DNA of 64,000 nucleotides from Nocardioides sp. ChNu-153 (GCF_030466625.1 NZ_JADEVT010000002.1:124001-188000); one strand, 5' to 3'; numbered from the stretch's first letter, positions 10,935 through 19,483 are shown. The notes: generated by a model not told the origin, from the sequence alone. Numbers and translations: made by a program.

Positions 10935-10944
10935 GGCCGGGTCC

Positions 10945-11619
10945 TCAGAACAGCCGGTCCTCGGCGTCGTCCATGCCGCGCAGCGCGTCGTAGTCGACCA
11001 CCGCGCACGTGATGCCGCGGTCGGTCGCGAGCACGCGGGCCTGCGGCTTGATCTCCTGCGCCGCGAAGATGCCGCGCACGGGCCGCAGGGCCGGGTCGCG
11101 GTTGAGCAGCTCGAGGTAGCGGGTCAGCTGCTCGACGCCGTCGATCTCGCCGCGGCGCTTGATCTCGACCGCCACCGAGGCGCCCAGGGCGTCGCGGCAC
11201 ATGAGGTCGACCGGTCCGATGGCGGTGGGGTACTCCCGCCGTACCAGCGTGAGGCCGTCGGCCAGGGTGGCCGGGTGCTCGGCGAGCAGGGCCTGCAGGT
11301 GCTTCTCGACGCCGTCCTTCTGCAGGCCGGGGTCGACGCCCAGGTCGTGGCTGGAGTCGGAGAGCACCTCGGCGATGAGGATCCGCAGCGTGTCGTCGCC
11401 CTTGCTGGTGACGACCCACTCGACGGCGCCGTCCTCGGTGGTGCCCTCCACGAGGCGGCACGGCGGGCTCATCCAGTTGAGCGGCTTGTAGGAGCCGCCG
11501 TCGGAGTGCACGAGCACCGAGCCGTCGGCCTTCACCATGATGACCCGCGTGGCCATCGGGAGGTGCGCGGTCAGGCGCCCGGCGTAGTCCACCTGGCAAC
11601 GAGCGACGACGAGTCTCAC
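10945..11619 (-). CDS. nucS: Mismatch-specific endonuclease NucS
   Basis: NucS/EndoMS cuts both strands at mismatches and replaces MutS/MutL in most actinobacteria. 224 aa, the usual size, from the GTG at 11619. The N-terminal [17 protein letters not shown] and the C-terminal RecB-like nuclease motifs (GPVDLMCRD with the catalytic Asp, and [21 protein letters not shown] with the E-x-K) are present. Final residues DDAEDRLF resemble the beta-clamp binding tail. No mutS/mutL is in the window. Confidence 0.95.
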   Translation of the reverse strand: MRLVVARCQVDYAGRLTAHLPMATRVIMVKADGSVLVHSDGGSYKPLNWMSPPCRLVEGTTEDGAVEWVVTSKGDDTLRILIAEVLSDSSHDLGVDPGLQKDGVEKHLQALLAEHPATLADGLTLVRREYPTAIGPVDLMCRDALGASVAVEIKRRGEIDGVEQLTRYLELLNRDPALRPVRGIFAAQEIKPQARVLATDRGITCAVVDYDALRGMDDAEDRLF

Positions 11620-11699
11620 GTCGGGGCAATCTACCGGCGCTCCCGCGGTGCCGGCGGCGGGGGCGGCGGGAGGGACGTGACGCCGCCCACAAAGGGACT

Positions 11700-11711
11700 T
11701 ACCGGCCAGTA
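11700..11711. promoter_or_regulatory. Regulon operator 2 at the 3-hydroxyacyl-CoA dehydrogenase promoter
   Basis: TACCGGCCAGTA, an exact fit to TACYNGYNRGTA. The left half lies at the -35 position (11699-11704) relative to a CATCAT -10-like hexamer at 11722-11727, which ends seven bases before the ATG. The same geometry and flanking TTTCGT occur in front of ecm. Confidence 0.65.
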
Positions 11712-11734
11712 GGTTTCGTGTCATCATCGCCGCC

Positions 11735-12955
11735 ATGACCTCACACAGCGAGCAGATCAGCGCCACCCTGGTCTACCCGTACCTCAACCACGCCGTGCGG
11801 ATGTACGAGTCCGGCTACGCCACGCGCGGCGACGTGGACGCGGGCATGCGGTTCGGCTGCGGCTACCCCGTCGGGCCGCTGCAGGCCCTCGACGAGATCG
11901 GTCTGGACGTCGTGCGCGACGCCCTCGCCGCGCGGTACGCCGAGAGCGGCGACCACCTGCACCAGCCCGCCGAGCTCCTCGAGAAGCTCGTCGCGGAGGG
12001 GCGCACGGGTCGCGCGTCCGGCCGCGGGCTCTACACGTGGGCCGACGGCGCCGTCGTCGCCGACGAGGAGACCCCGTCCTCCGACGACGCGCCCCGGCTG
12101 CGCCACGAGGTGCGCACGGTCGGCGTGGTCGGCACCGGCACCATGGCCGCCGGCATCGTCGAGGTCTTCGCCAAGGCCGGCTTCGAGGTGACGTACGTCG
12201 GCCGCAGCGACGACAAGCTCGCGGGCGTCGTCGCCACGATCACGAAGAACCAGGACCGCGCCATCGCCAAGGGGCGCGGCGACGAGGCGACGAAGAGCGC
12301 CGTGCTCGGCCGGCTGCACGGCGCCACGTCGCGGGAGGCGCTGGCCGACGTCGACCTCGTCGTCGAGGCCATCGCGGAGGACCTGGCGGTGAAGACGGAG
12401 CTCTTCGGCGACCTCGACCGCATCTGCAGGCCGGGCGCGATCCTCGCGACGACGACGTCCTCGCTGCCCATCGCCCGGTGCGCTGAGGCGACCTCGCGTC
12501 CCGAGGCCGTCATCGGCATGCACTTCTTCAACCCCGCGCCCGTCATGAAGCTCGTCGAGGTGGTGACCACCGAGCGCACCGCCGACGAGGTGGACGAGAC
12601 CGTGCGGGCGCTCTGCGCCCAGGTCGGCAAGGTGGCCGTGTCGTGCGGCGACCGTGCCGGCTTCATCGTCAACGCGCTGCTCTTCCCCTACCTCAACGAC
12701 GCGGCGCTGCTCGCCGAGCAGGGCACGCACTCGCTGGTCGAGATCGACGCGGCGATCAAGGAGCAGGTGGGCCTGCCGATGGGCCCCTTCGAGCTGCTCG
12801 ACGTCGTCGGCAACGACGTGTCGCTGGCCATCCAGCAGGAGCTGCACCGCGAGTTCGGCGAGCCCGGCCTGGCCCCGGCGCGCACGCTGGAGGAGGCGGT
12901 GGCCCAGGGTCGCCTCGGTCGCAAGACCGGCGCCGGGTTCCACGACTACTCCTGA
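11735..12955 (+). CDS. 3-hydroxyacyl-CoA dehydrogenase with duplicated C-terminal domain
   Basis: NAD-dependent oxidation of 3-hydroxyacyl-CoA, probably 3-hydroxybutyryl-CoA given its neighbours. 406 aa, longer than the usual 280-290. Layout: an extra 3HCDH C-terminal-type helical domain at about residues 7-102 ([40 protein letters not shown]), the Rossmann domain starting [21 protein letters not shown] (about 130-150) with catalytic [13 protein letters not shown], then the normal C-terminal domain (about 306-405) ending [12 protein letters not shown]. The promoter carries the shared operator; the ATG appears leaderless. Confidence 0.9.
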   Translation: MTSHSEQISATLVYPYLNHAVRMYESGYATRGDVDAGMRFGCGYPVGPLQALDEIGLDVVRDALAARYAESGDHLHQPAELLEKLVAEGRTGRASGRGLYTWADGAVVADEETPSSDDAPRLRHEVRTVGVVGTGTMAAGIVEVFAKAGFEVTYVGRSDDKLAGVVATITKNQDRAIAKGRGDEATKSAVLGRLHGATSREALADVDLVVEAIAEDLAVKTELFGDLDRICRPGAILATTTSSLPIARCAEATSRPEAVIGMHFFNPAPVMKLVEVVTTERTADEVDETVRALCAQVGKVAVSCGDRAGFIVNALLFPYLNDAALLAEQGTHSLVEIDAAIKEQVGLPMGPFELLDVVGNDVSLAIQQELHREFGEPGLAPARTLEEAVAQGRLGRKTGAGFHDYS

Positions 12956-12971
12956 GGTCCTCCACGACGGC

Positions 12972-13006
12972 GGGGTGCCGGGCGCGCAGGTCGCGGCCGG
13001 CACCCC
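12972..13006 (+). terminator. Terminator after the dehydrogenase gene
   Basis: A 10-bp perfect stem (GGGGTGCCGG at 12972-12981 with its complement at 12997-13006) around a 15-base loop, 17 bases after the stop codon. Confidence 0.65.
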
Positions 13007-13073
13007 GTCGCCGTACCCACGTGGTTCACTGACCGGCGGCGCCGGGGCCCACCCGGTCGAGCGGGAGGACGCG

Positions 13074-13940
13074 ATGGGCACGCGAGGCACCGGGCGGGTA
13101 CGACGCGGGTCCGCGGTGGCCGGGACGGTGACCGCGCTGGCCCTCGCCGTGGTCGGGTGCGCGAACCAGGCGGGCGACGAGGGATCGGGCGCGGGATCGG
13201 ACCAGGGACCGGACGGGGGCACGGAGAGCAGCGCGGCTGGCGACGCGACCGTCACCCTGCCGCCGGCCGGGGCGCGCTGGGACTACCAGATCGGCGGCCC
13301 GCGCGACGTGCCCGACGACGTCGCCGTCGTGGAGCGTGACCGCGAGGCCGAGCCGCTCGAGGGTGTCTACAACCTCTGCTACGTGAACGCGTTCCAGGCC
13401 CAGCCCGGCGACGAGGCCACCTGGGGGGACCTGCTCCTCGTGGACGCGGCGGGGGAGCCGGTCGTCGACGAGGACTGGGACGAGGCGCTGCTCGACACCT
13501 CCACGCCCGAGAGGCGCGAGGCACTCGTCGAGGTGGTGCGGCCCTGGATCGAGGGGTGCGCCGACGACGGCTTCGACGCGGTCGAGCTCGACAACCTGGA
13601 CTCGTTCCTGCGCTCCGACGGGCTGCTGACGCTCGACGACGCGGCGGCGTACGCCGAGCTGCTCGTCGACGTCGGCCACGAGGTCGGGCTCGCGGTGGCG
13701 CAGAAGAACCTGGGGGAGTACGACGGCACCGCGGTCGGCTTCGACCTGGCGGTGGTCGAGGAGTGCGGCGCGTACGACGAGTGCGGCGCCTACACCGCGT
13801 CGTACGGCGACCGCGTGCTCGTCGTGGAGTACACCGACGAGGGTCTCGCGACGGCGTGCGCCGGCTGGGGCGAGGAGCTGTCGGTGGTGCGGCGCGACCT
13901 CGACCTCGCCCCCGACGGCGAGCGCGCCTGGTGCGACTAG
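13074..13940 (+). CDS. Lipoprotein with endo-alpha-1,4-polygalactosaminidase-like (GH114) domain
   Basis: 288 aa. The N-terminus is a lipoprotein signal (RRGSAVAGTVTALALAVVGC, lipobox Cys about residue 28) followed by a Gly/Ser-rich linker. The domain starts WDYQIGG and contains YNLCYVNAFQAQP, LLDTSTPERREALVEVVRPWI, FDAVELDNLDSF (conserved acidic pair) and GLAVAQKNLGEY: the GH114/TM1410-like barrel pattern. Likely anchored outside the membrane, acting on a galactosamine-containing glycan; substrate is inferred from the family. ATG at 13074 with GGGAGG upstream. Confidence 0.85.
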   Translation: MGTRGTGRVRRGSAVAGTVTALALAVVGCANQAGDEGSGAGSDQGPDGGTESSAAGDATVTLPPAGARWDYQIGGPRDVPDDVAVVERDREAEPLEGVYNLCYVNAFQAQPGDEATWGDLLLVDAAGEPVVDEDWDEALLDTSTPERREALVEVVRPWIEGCADDGFDAVELDNLDSFLRSDGLLTLDDAAAYAELLVDVGHEVGLAVAQKNLGEYDGTAVGFDLAVVEECGAYDECGAYTASYGDRVLVVEYTDEGLATACAGWGEELSVVRRDLDLAPDGERAWCD

Positions 13941-13950
13941 CCTTCTCGGC

Positions 13951-14763
13951 GTGGCCCAGAAGATCCGAGCGAACTCCGTCCTCCCGGCACGCCGCGAGGC
14001 GCTGACGCTGCACACCGCCGACGGCCTCGCGCTCGTCGGGGAGCTGGCGCTGCCGGTGGACCGCGACCCGGTCGCGACGATCATCTGCCTGCACCCGCTG
14101 CCCACGCACGGCGGCATGATGGACAGCCACGTCTTCCGCAAGGCCGCGTTCCGCCTGCCGGCGCTGGCCGGCGTCGCCGTGCTCCGCTACAACTCGCGCG
14201 GCACGTGGAGCGAGCAGGGCACGAGCGAGGGCGCCTTCGACAACGGGGTGGGCGAGCGCTTCGACGTCGCCGCCGCGATCGAGTACGCCGAGTTCGCCGA
14301 CCTCCCCGACGTGTGGCTCGTCGGGTGGTCCTTCGGCACGGACGTGACGCTCATGCACGGCCTGGACCCCCACGTGCGCGGCGCCGTGCTGCTCAGCCCG
14401 CCGCTGCGCTACTCGCTCCCCGAGCACCTCGAGGCGTGGGCGACGTCGGGCAAGCCCCTGACCGCGCTGGTGCCCGAGCACGACGACTACCTGCGGCCCG
14501 ACGAGGCACGCGAGCGCTTCTCCGTCGTCCCGCAGGCGGAGGTCGTCGGGGTCGACGGCGCGAAGCACCTGTGGGTGGGCGACGCCGAGCGCGTGCTGGA
14601 CGAGGTCGTCGCGCGCGTCGCGCCCGGCGTGGCCGTGCCGCTGCCGCGGGAGTGGGACGGGCCGATGACCAGCGCCGACACGAGCGCCTACAACGCGCAC
14701 AACCTCGCGGCGTACGCCGACGTGCCGGTGCCCGGGCCGGCCCAGCGCTCCGCGGACGACTGA
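13951..14763 (+). CDS. Alpha/beta hydrolase
   Basis: 270 aa, GTG start. Strand beta-3 and oxyanion region ATIICLHPLPTHGGMMDS, nucleophile elbow GWSFG (about residue 130), acid-loop LVPEHDDYL and late KHLWVGD with the catalytic His. LRYNSRGTWSEQGTSEGAFDNG is typical of the KANL3/Tex30-like, dienelactone-like hydrolases. The TAGCCT hexamer 13938-13943 overlaps the previous stop codon and ends seven bases before the GTG, so the gene likely has its own leaderless promoter. Substrate unknown. Confidence 0.82.
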   Translation: MAQKIRANSVLPARREALTLHTADGLALVGELALPVDRDPVATIICLHPLPTHGGMMDSHVFRKAAFRLPALAGVAVLRYNSRGTWSEQGTSEGAFDNGVGERFDVAAAIEYAEFADLPDVWLVGWSFGTDVTLMHGLDPHVRGAVLLSPPLRYSLPEHLEAWATSGKPLTALVPEHDDYLRPDEARERFSVVPQAEVVGVDGAKHLWVGDAERVLDEVVARVAPGVAVPLPREWDGPMTSADTSAYNAHNLAAYADVPVPGPAQRSADD

Positions 14764-14797
14764 GTCCCGGCGGGGGCGGGCTCGAGAGTGGTCGGGC

Positions 14798-15331
14798 TCA
14801 GCCGTTCTGACGGGCCCGGTAGGCCGCGACCGCGGTGCGGTTGCCGCACGTGGTGGAGCAGAACTTGCGGGAGCGGTTGCGCGACAGGTCGAGCACGATG
14901 CCCGCGCAGTCGTCGGCCGCGCACAGGCTGAGCCGCGACATCTCGTCGGAGCGGATGACGTCGACCATCGCCATCGCGGTCTCGACGGCGATGCGCTCGG
15001 CGAACGGGCGGTCGGGGTCGATGGCGTGCAGGTGCCAGTCCCAGCCGTCGTGCCGGGCGAGCTGGGGGAGCGCGCCGGCCTCGGCGAGCATGGCGTTCAC
15101 GATGCCGACGGCGTCGTCGCGCGTGCTCGTCAGCAGCGTGCGCAGCCGCGGGCGCAGGTCGCGCACCTCGGCGAGCTCCGCCCGGGTGCGGTCGTGGCGG
15201 CCGGCGTACTCGAACCCCGCGAAGAACTCGTCGAGGTCCGCGACGGTCGTCATCGTGTCGGGGGGCTCGGCGCTGTTGACCAGCGCGACGGCCGACCCGA
15301 GCGAGACCTCGGTGTCATGCGTGAAAAGCAT
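14798..15331 (-). CDS. ABATE / CGNR zinc-finger transcriptional regulator
   Basis: 177 aa. N-terminal ABATE-type domain (VALVNSAEPPDTMTTVADLDEFF, LRPRLRTLL) and C-terminal CGNR zinc finger: LCAADDCAGIVLDLSRNRSRKFCSTTCGNRTAVAAYRAR, with the four cysteines in CxxxxC and CxxxC arrangement. It is divergent from an EamA transporter with only 38 bases between the starts. A TAAGGT -10 (15343 down to 15338) lies six bases before the ATG. It probably regulates the transporter and itself. Confidence 0.88.
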   Translation of the reverse strand: MLFTHDTEVSLGSAVALVNSAEPPDTMTTVADLDEFFAGFEYAGRHDRTRAELAEVRDLRPRLRTLLTSTRDDAVGIVNAMLAEAGALPQLARHDGWDWHLHAIDPDRPFAERIAVETAMAMVDVIRSDEMSRLSLCAADDCAGIVLDLSRNRSRKFCSTTCGNRTAVAAYRARQNG

Positions 15332-15369
15332 TTTGACACCTTACCAAGCGAGGTCTACCGTCATGACCC
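15332..15369. promoter_or_regulatory. Overlapping divergent leaderless promoters
   Basis: On the plus strand TTGACA (15333-15338), a 17-base spacer and TACCGT (15356-15361) precede the EamA ATG by eight bases. On the minus strand TAAGGT (15343-15338) precedes the CGNR-gene ATG by six bases. The two overlap at 15338, so one bound regulator could control both. Confidence 0.65.
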
Positions 15370-16380
15370 ATGACGACGTTGACTCCTGACACCCCCGTGG
15401 CCGTGGTGCCCGGCCAGCGACTCGGCGCGGGGCTGCTGCTCGCGCTGACCTCCGCCTCGGCGTTCGGGATGTCGGGCGCGCTGGCGCGCGGCCTGCTCGA
15501 CGCGGGCTGGACCGCCGGCGCCGCCGTGACGGCGCGCGTCTCCCTGGCCGCGCTGGTGCTGCTCGTGCCCGCCGTGCTGGTCCTGCGGGGCCGCTGGGGC
15601 ACGCTGCTCGGCCAGCCGCGCACGCTCGGCACCGTCGCGCTGTACGGCGTGCTCGCCGTGGCCGGGGCGCAGCTCTGCTACTTCTACGCGGTGTCGTACC
15701 TGCAGGTCGGGGTCGCGCTGCTCATCGAGTACACGGCGCCCGTCGCGGTCATCGTGTGGATGTGGCTGCGCCACGGCCAGCGCCCGGGGCGCACGACCGT
15801 GGCGGGCGCCGCGGTGGCGGCCGCCGGTCTCGCGATGGTGCTCGGCGTCGTGGGCAGCGGGGTCGACCTCGACGTGGTCGGCGTGCTGTGGGGGCTGGGC
15901 GCGATGATCGGCTGCGCGGCGTACTTCGTCATCTCCGCCGATGGCGGCAACGGCCTGCCCGGCACGGTCCTGGCCGCTGGCGGCCTCACGGTCGGTGCGG
16001 TCACCCTCGGCACCGCGGGCCTCGTCGGGGTGCTGCCGATGGCGGCGACCACCGCGGACGTGGTGTACGGCGGGACCGCCGTCCCGTGGTGGCTCCCGGT
16101 GCTCGGCCTCGGCCTGGTGACCGCGGCGCTCGCCTACACGACCGGCATCGCCGCGTCGCGTCGCCTCGGCTCGCGGCTGGCGTCGTTCGTCGCGCTCTCC
16201 GAGGTCGTCATGGCCCTGGTGTTCGCGTGGCTGCTGCTCGGCGAGCTGCCCGGCCCGCTGCAGCTGGTGGGCGGCCTGCTCATCCTCGCCGGCGTCGTCG
16301 TGGTCAAGCTGGGCGAGGCCGGGGTGCAGGAGGTCCGCATCGGCGAGCCCGAGAGCGCCGAGGCCGCCGAGGCGGGCTGA
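15370..16380 (+). CDS. EamA/DMT family transporter
   Basis: 336 aa, about ten hydrophobic helices in two EamA repeats (first starts GAGLLLALTSASAFGMSGALARG; second around LDVVGVLWGLGAMIGCAAYFVISADGG). LALVFAWLLLGELPGPLQLVGGLLILAGVVVVKL (written here with its context) is the typical last-helix signature. Likely an exporter of a small metabolite or drug; substrate unknown. Divergent from the CGNR regulator, which is probably its controller. Confidence 0.88.
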   Translation: MTTLTPDTPVAVVPGQRLGAGLLLALTSASAFGMSGALARGLLDAGWTAGAAVTARVSLAALVLLVPAVLVLRGRWGTLLGQPRTLGTVALYGVLAVAGAQLCYFYAVSYLQVGVALLIEYTAPVAVIVWMWLRHGQRPGRTTVAGAAVAAAGLAMVLGVVGSGVDLDVVGVLWGLGAMIGCAAYFVISADGGNGLPGTVLAAGGLTVGAVTLGTAGLVGVLPMAATTADVVYGGTAVPWWLPVLGLGLVTAALAYTTGIAASRRLGSRLASFVALSEVVMALVFAWLLLGELPGPLQLVGGLLILAGVVVVKLGEAGVQEVRIGEPESAEAAEAG

Positions 16381-16417
16381 GCGCCTCTCGTCGAGTCGTC
16401 GGCAGCCGCACACGCGA

Positions 16418-16576
16418 GAACGCCGAGTCGGGGGGGGGGGGGGGGGGGGCCCCGCGGGGCGCGCGCCCCCGCGGGGGGGGGGGGGGGGGGGGGGGGCGGG
16501 CCCCCGCCCCCGTCGACACCGCGCGTCCGTCGCGGCGTCCGCGGCCCCCGGGCCCGCCCCCCACGACTCGGCGTTC
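16418..16576. repeat. Poly-G low-complexity tract flanked by perfect inverted repeats
   Basis: Two G runs (20 at 16430-16449 and 24 at 16473-16496) separated by a short GC-only palindromic stretch, then C-rich sequence. The block is flanked by a 13-bp perfect inverted repeat: GAACGCCGAGTCG at 16418-16430 and its complement at 16564-16576. The arms could be the stem of a terminator between the EamA gene and the convergent coiled-coil gene. The interior looks like a sequencing or assembly artefact. Confidence 0.75.
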
Positions 16577-16606
16577 GGGGCGTGACGTTCCGCGACGACT
16601 CGCGGC

Positions 16607-17863
16607 TCAGGCCTGGGCGTCCTCGTCGGCCGCGAAGCCGGCGACGACGTCGCGCAGCGCGCCCAGCTGGGCGGCGATCGCGTCGCGGCGCCGGGCCATG
16701 CGCTCGGCCTCCGACTTGAGCGCGGCGAGCTCGCGCGCCGCCTCGGCGTGGCCCGAGGCCTGGATCGACTCGCTCTGCGTGCGGGCCGAGGCGACGATCT
16801 GCTCGGCCTCGCGGCGGGCGCGGCTGAGCAGGGCCTCGGCCTCCCGCTGCGCCTGCTCGCGCTGCGCGGAGCCCTGGGCGATCGCCTCGCGGGCCCGCTC
16901 CTCCGCGGCCGCGGCGCGCTCCTCGGCCTCGGTCACGATCTGGTTGGTCTGCGCCATCGCGCTCGCGTGGTGGTCGGCGGCCTCGCGGGCGAGGCGCTCC
17001 TTCTCGACGGCGAGGGCCCGGCGGGCCTCCTGGACCTCGCGGTCGGCGCCGGCGCGCAGCTTCTCGGCCTCGCGGGTCGCGCTGCTGCGCAGGTCGTTGG
17101 CCTCCTGCTCGGCGGCCAGGCGCAGCTGGGCGGCCTCGCGCTTGGCGGACGCGACGACGTCGGAGGCCTCCGAACGGGCCAGGGTCCGCTCCTGCTCGGC
17201 GTCCGCGATGATCCGCGTGCGCTGGTCCTCGAGGTCGCGCAGCTGGACGGCGCGCATGTCCTCGGCCTCGCGCGCGGCGTCGGCGCGGATGGCGCGGGCG
17301 TCGCGGTTGGCCTGCTCGAGGATCTCGGACGCCTCCTGGGCGGCCGTCTCGCGCACGTCGCTGGCCTCCTCCTCGGCCAGGCGCAGCATCTCGCTCGCGC
17401 GGCCGCCGAGGCCGGCGTACGTCGGGTTCTTGAACTCGGCGACCTGCTGGTGGAGGGCGTGGATCTCCGCCTCCAGCTCGGCGATGCGGTGCTCGGCACC
17501 GCTCAGCCCGGCGGCGAGGCCCGCCTTCTCGTCGATGACCTGCTGCAGCGCCCGGTTGACCGCCTCCTGGTCGTAGCCGCCGCGCCGCACCACCGGCAGG
17601 GCCGGCACCGTGCCGCGCGTCGGGACCGGACCGGGGGCCGCGGTGGCGCCCCGCGGGGGGACGGCGGCCCGGACCTGGGTGCCGGGACGGGGCGGCACGG
17701 GGGCCCGCCCGGGCTCGCGCGAGGGACGCACCGCCGGCTGCGCGACGGTGTCGGCGGGGCCGGCCCCGCTGACGGCGGGGATCGCCTGGGTCGACTGGTC
17801 GTCGGGGTTGGCGGTGCCGGTCTCCGGCTCCTCGTCGAAGATCGACAGTCCCTTGTCGCTCAT
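16607..17863 (-). CDS. DivIVA-like long coiled-coil protein
   Basis: 418 aa. The first 110 residues are Pro/Gly/Ala rich and probably disordered, then a short DivIVA-like start (GYDQEAVNRALQQVIDEKAGL, about 123-145) and some 270 residues of unbroken Ala/Glu/Arg coiled coil with heptad-like repeats (ASDVRETAAQEASEILEQA and similar). This resembles polarity/cytoskeletal scaffold proteins of actinobacteria (Scy/FilP/Wag31 relatives). It probably acts at the cell pole or membrane; no catalytic motif. Confidence 0.72.
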   Translation of the reverse strand: MSDKGLSIFDEEPETGTANPDDQSTQAIPAVSGAGPADTVAQPAVRPSREPGRAPVPPRPGTQVRAAVPPRGATAAPGPVPTRGTVPALPVVRRGGYDQEAVNRALQQVIDEKAGLAAGLSGAEHRIAELEAEIHALHQQVAEFKNPTYAGLGGRASEMLRLAEEEASDVRETAAQEASEILEQANRDARAIRADAAREAEDMRAVQLRDLEDQRTRIIADAEQERTLARSEASDVVASAKREAAQLRLAAEQEANDLRSSATREAEKLRAGADREVQEARRALAVEKERLAREAADHHASAMAQTNQIVTEAEERAAAAEERAREAIAQGSAQREQAQREAEALLSRARREAEQIVASARTQSESIQASGHAEAARELAALKSEAERMARRRDAIAAQLGALRDVVAGFAADEDAQA

Positions 17864-18044
17864 GCTGGAGAACTCCTCTACGCGCGGTTCGACGCGCGGT
17901 TCGCGTCGGGGTGCGTGGGTGCTGGGTGGCACGCACGCGGGGTCCAGTGTTGCGGATCGCGGGGACGGATCACAGCCCGACGCCCGCCCCGGCGTGGCGT
18001 CCCGCGGCGGGCGCTGCCGGGGCCGCCGGACGGGCCCGGACGTG

Positions 18045-18082
18045 CGCACGCCCGCCCCCGGCGGACCGGGGACGGGCGTGCG
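18045..18082 (-). terminator. Terminator of ccr
   Basis: A 10-bp stem (18045-18054 with 18073-18082, CGCACGCCCG and its complement), extended inside by further G-C pairs, 17 bases after the ccr stop codon on the minus strand. Confidence 0.7.
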
Positions 18083-18099
18083 GCGGTGGTGCGGGTCGC

Positions 18100-19440
18100 T
18101 CAGACGCCGCGGAAGCGGTTGATGGCGTCGAGGTGCTTCTCGCGCAGCTCGGTGTCGCGCACGCCGAGGCCCTCCTCGGGGGCCAGGCACAGCACGCCGA
18201 CCTTGCCCTGGTGCTTGTTGTGGTGCACGTCGAGCGCCGCCTGGCCGACCTCGTCGAGGCTGTAGGTGCGCGACAGGGTGGGGTGGATCTTGCCCTGCGC
18301 GATGAGGCGGTTGGCCTCGAACGCCTCGCGGTAGTTGGCGAAGTGGCTGGACACGATGCGCTTGAGGTTCATCCACAGGTAGCGGTTGTCGTACTCGTGC
18401 ATGTAGCCCGTGGTCGAGGCGCAGGTGGTGATGGTGCCGCCCTTGCGGGTGACGTAGACGCTGGCGCCGAAGGTCTCGCGGCCCGGGTGCTCGAAGACGA
18501 TGTCGATGTCCTCGCCGCCGGTGAGCTCGCGGATCCGCTTGCCCAGGCGCTGCCACTCCCGGGGGTTCTGCTCGGTGCCGTCCTCGTTCCAGAACTTCCA
18601 GTTCTCCTCGGAGCGGTTGATGACGTGCTCGGCGCCCATGGAGCGCACGATCTTCGCCTTCTCCTCGTTGGAGACCACGCAGATCGGGTTGGCGCCGCCG
18701 TTGAGGGCGTACTGGGTGGCGAAGCCACCGAGGCCGCCGGAGGCGCCCCAGATGAGGACGTTGTCGCCCTGCTTCATCTGACCGGCGTTCTTGGAGACCA
18801 GCTGGCGGTACGCGGTGGCGTTGACCAGGCCGGGGGAGGCGGCCTCCTCCCAGGTGAGGTGGTCGGGCTTGGCGAGCAGCTGGTTGGACTTGACCAGGGC
18901 GATGTGCGCGAGGCCGCCGAAGTTGGTCTCGAAGCCCCAGATGCGCTGCTGGGGGTCCATCATCGTGTCGTCGTGGCCGGCGGGGTCCTCGAGCTCGACC
19001 GAGAGGCAGTGGGCCACGACCTCGGCGCCGGGCTGCCACTTGGTGACGCCGGGACCGGTCTTGAGCACGACGCCGGCGAGGTCGGAACCGACCACGTGGT
19101 AGGGCAGGTCGTGGCGCTTGGTCAGCTCGGAGAGGCGGCCGTAGCGCTCGAGGAACCCGAAGGTCGAGACGGGCTCGAAGATCGAGGTCCACACGGTGTT
19201 GTAGTTGATCGCGGAGGCCATCACCGCGACGTACGCCTCGCCGGGGCCGAGCTCGGGCAGCGCGACGTCCTCGACGTGGAGCGACTTGCGGGGGTCCTTG
19301 TCGCGGGTCGCGATGCCCTCGAACATGTCGACCTCGTCCTTGTGGACCGTGACGGCCCGGTAGGACTCGGGCAGCTCGAGGTGGGCGAAGTCCTCGCTGG
19401 TGGTGTCACCGGCTTGGATGGCGTCGAGGATGTTCTGCAC
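18100..19440 (-). CDS. ccr: Crotonyl-CoA carboxylase/reductase
   Basis: Reductive carboxylation of crotonyl-CoA to ethylmalonyl-CoA with NADPH and CO2, key step of the ethylmalonyl-CoA pathway. 446 aa, the family length. NADPH-binding WGASGGLGGFATQYAL (about 231-245). The CO2-pocket residues known from the Kitasatospora enzyme fall at Asn81, Phe170, Glu171 and His366 (365 in that enzyme), which supports both the activity and the start. I chose the GTG at 19440 because AGGAG is eight bases upstream; a GTG at 19449 overlaps that AGGAG. Confidence 0.95.
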   Translation of the reverse strand: MQNILDAIQAGDTTSEDFAHLELPESYRAVTVHKDEVDMFEGIATRDKDPRKSLHVEDVALPELGPGEAYVAVMASAINYNTVWTSIFEPVSTFGFLERYGRLSELTKRHDLPYHVVGSDLAGVVLKTGPGVTKWQPGAEVVAHCLSVELEDPAGHDDTMMDPQQRIWGFETNFGGLAHIALVKSNQLLAKPDHLTWEEAASPGLVNATAYRQLVSKNAGQMKQGDNVLIWGASGGLGGFATQYALNGGANPICVVSNEEKAKIVRSMGAEHVINRSEENWKFWNEDGTEQNPREWQRLGKRIRELTGGEDIDIVFEHPGRETFGASVYVTRKGGTITTCASTTGYMHEYDNRYLWMNLKRIVSSHFANYREAFEANRLIAQGKIHPTLSRTYSLDEVGQAALDVHHNKHQGKVGVLCLAPEEGLGVRDTELREKHLDAINRFRGV

Positions 19441-19483
19441 GTCGTGCACTCCTGTGGGGTCGAGAGCAGGGCTGGCCGGAAGA

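Noticed and set aside
16607..17863. Cellulose-binding protein (a frequent name for such coiled coils)
   Set aside because: No carbohydrate-binding module or secretion signal can be seen; the protein is a cytosolic coiled coil.
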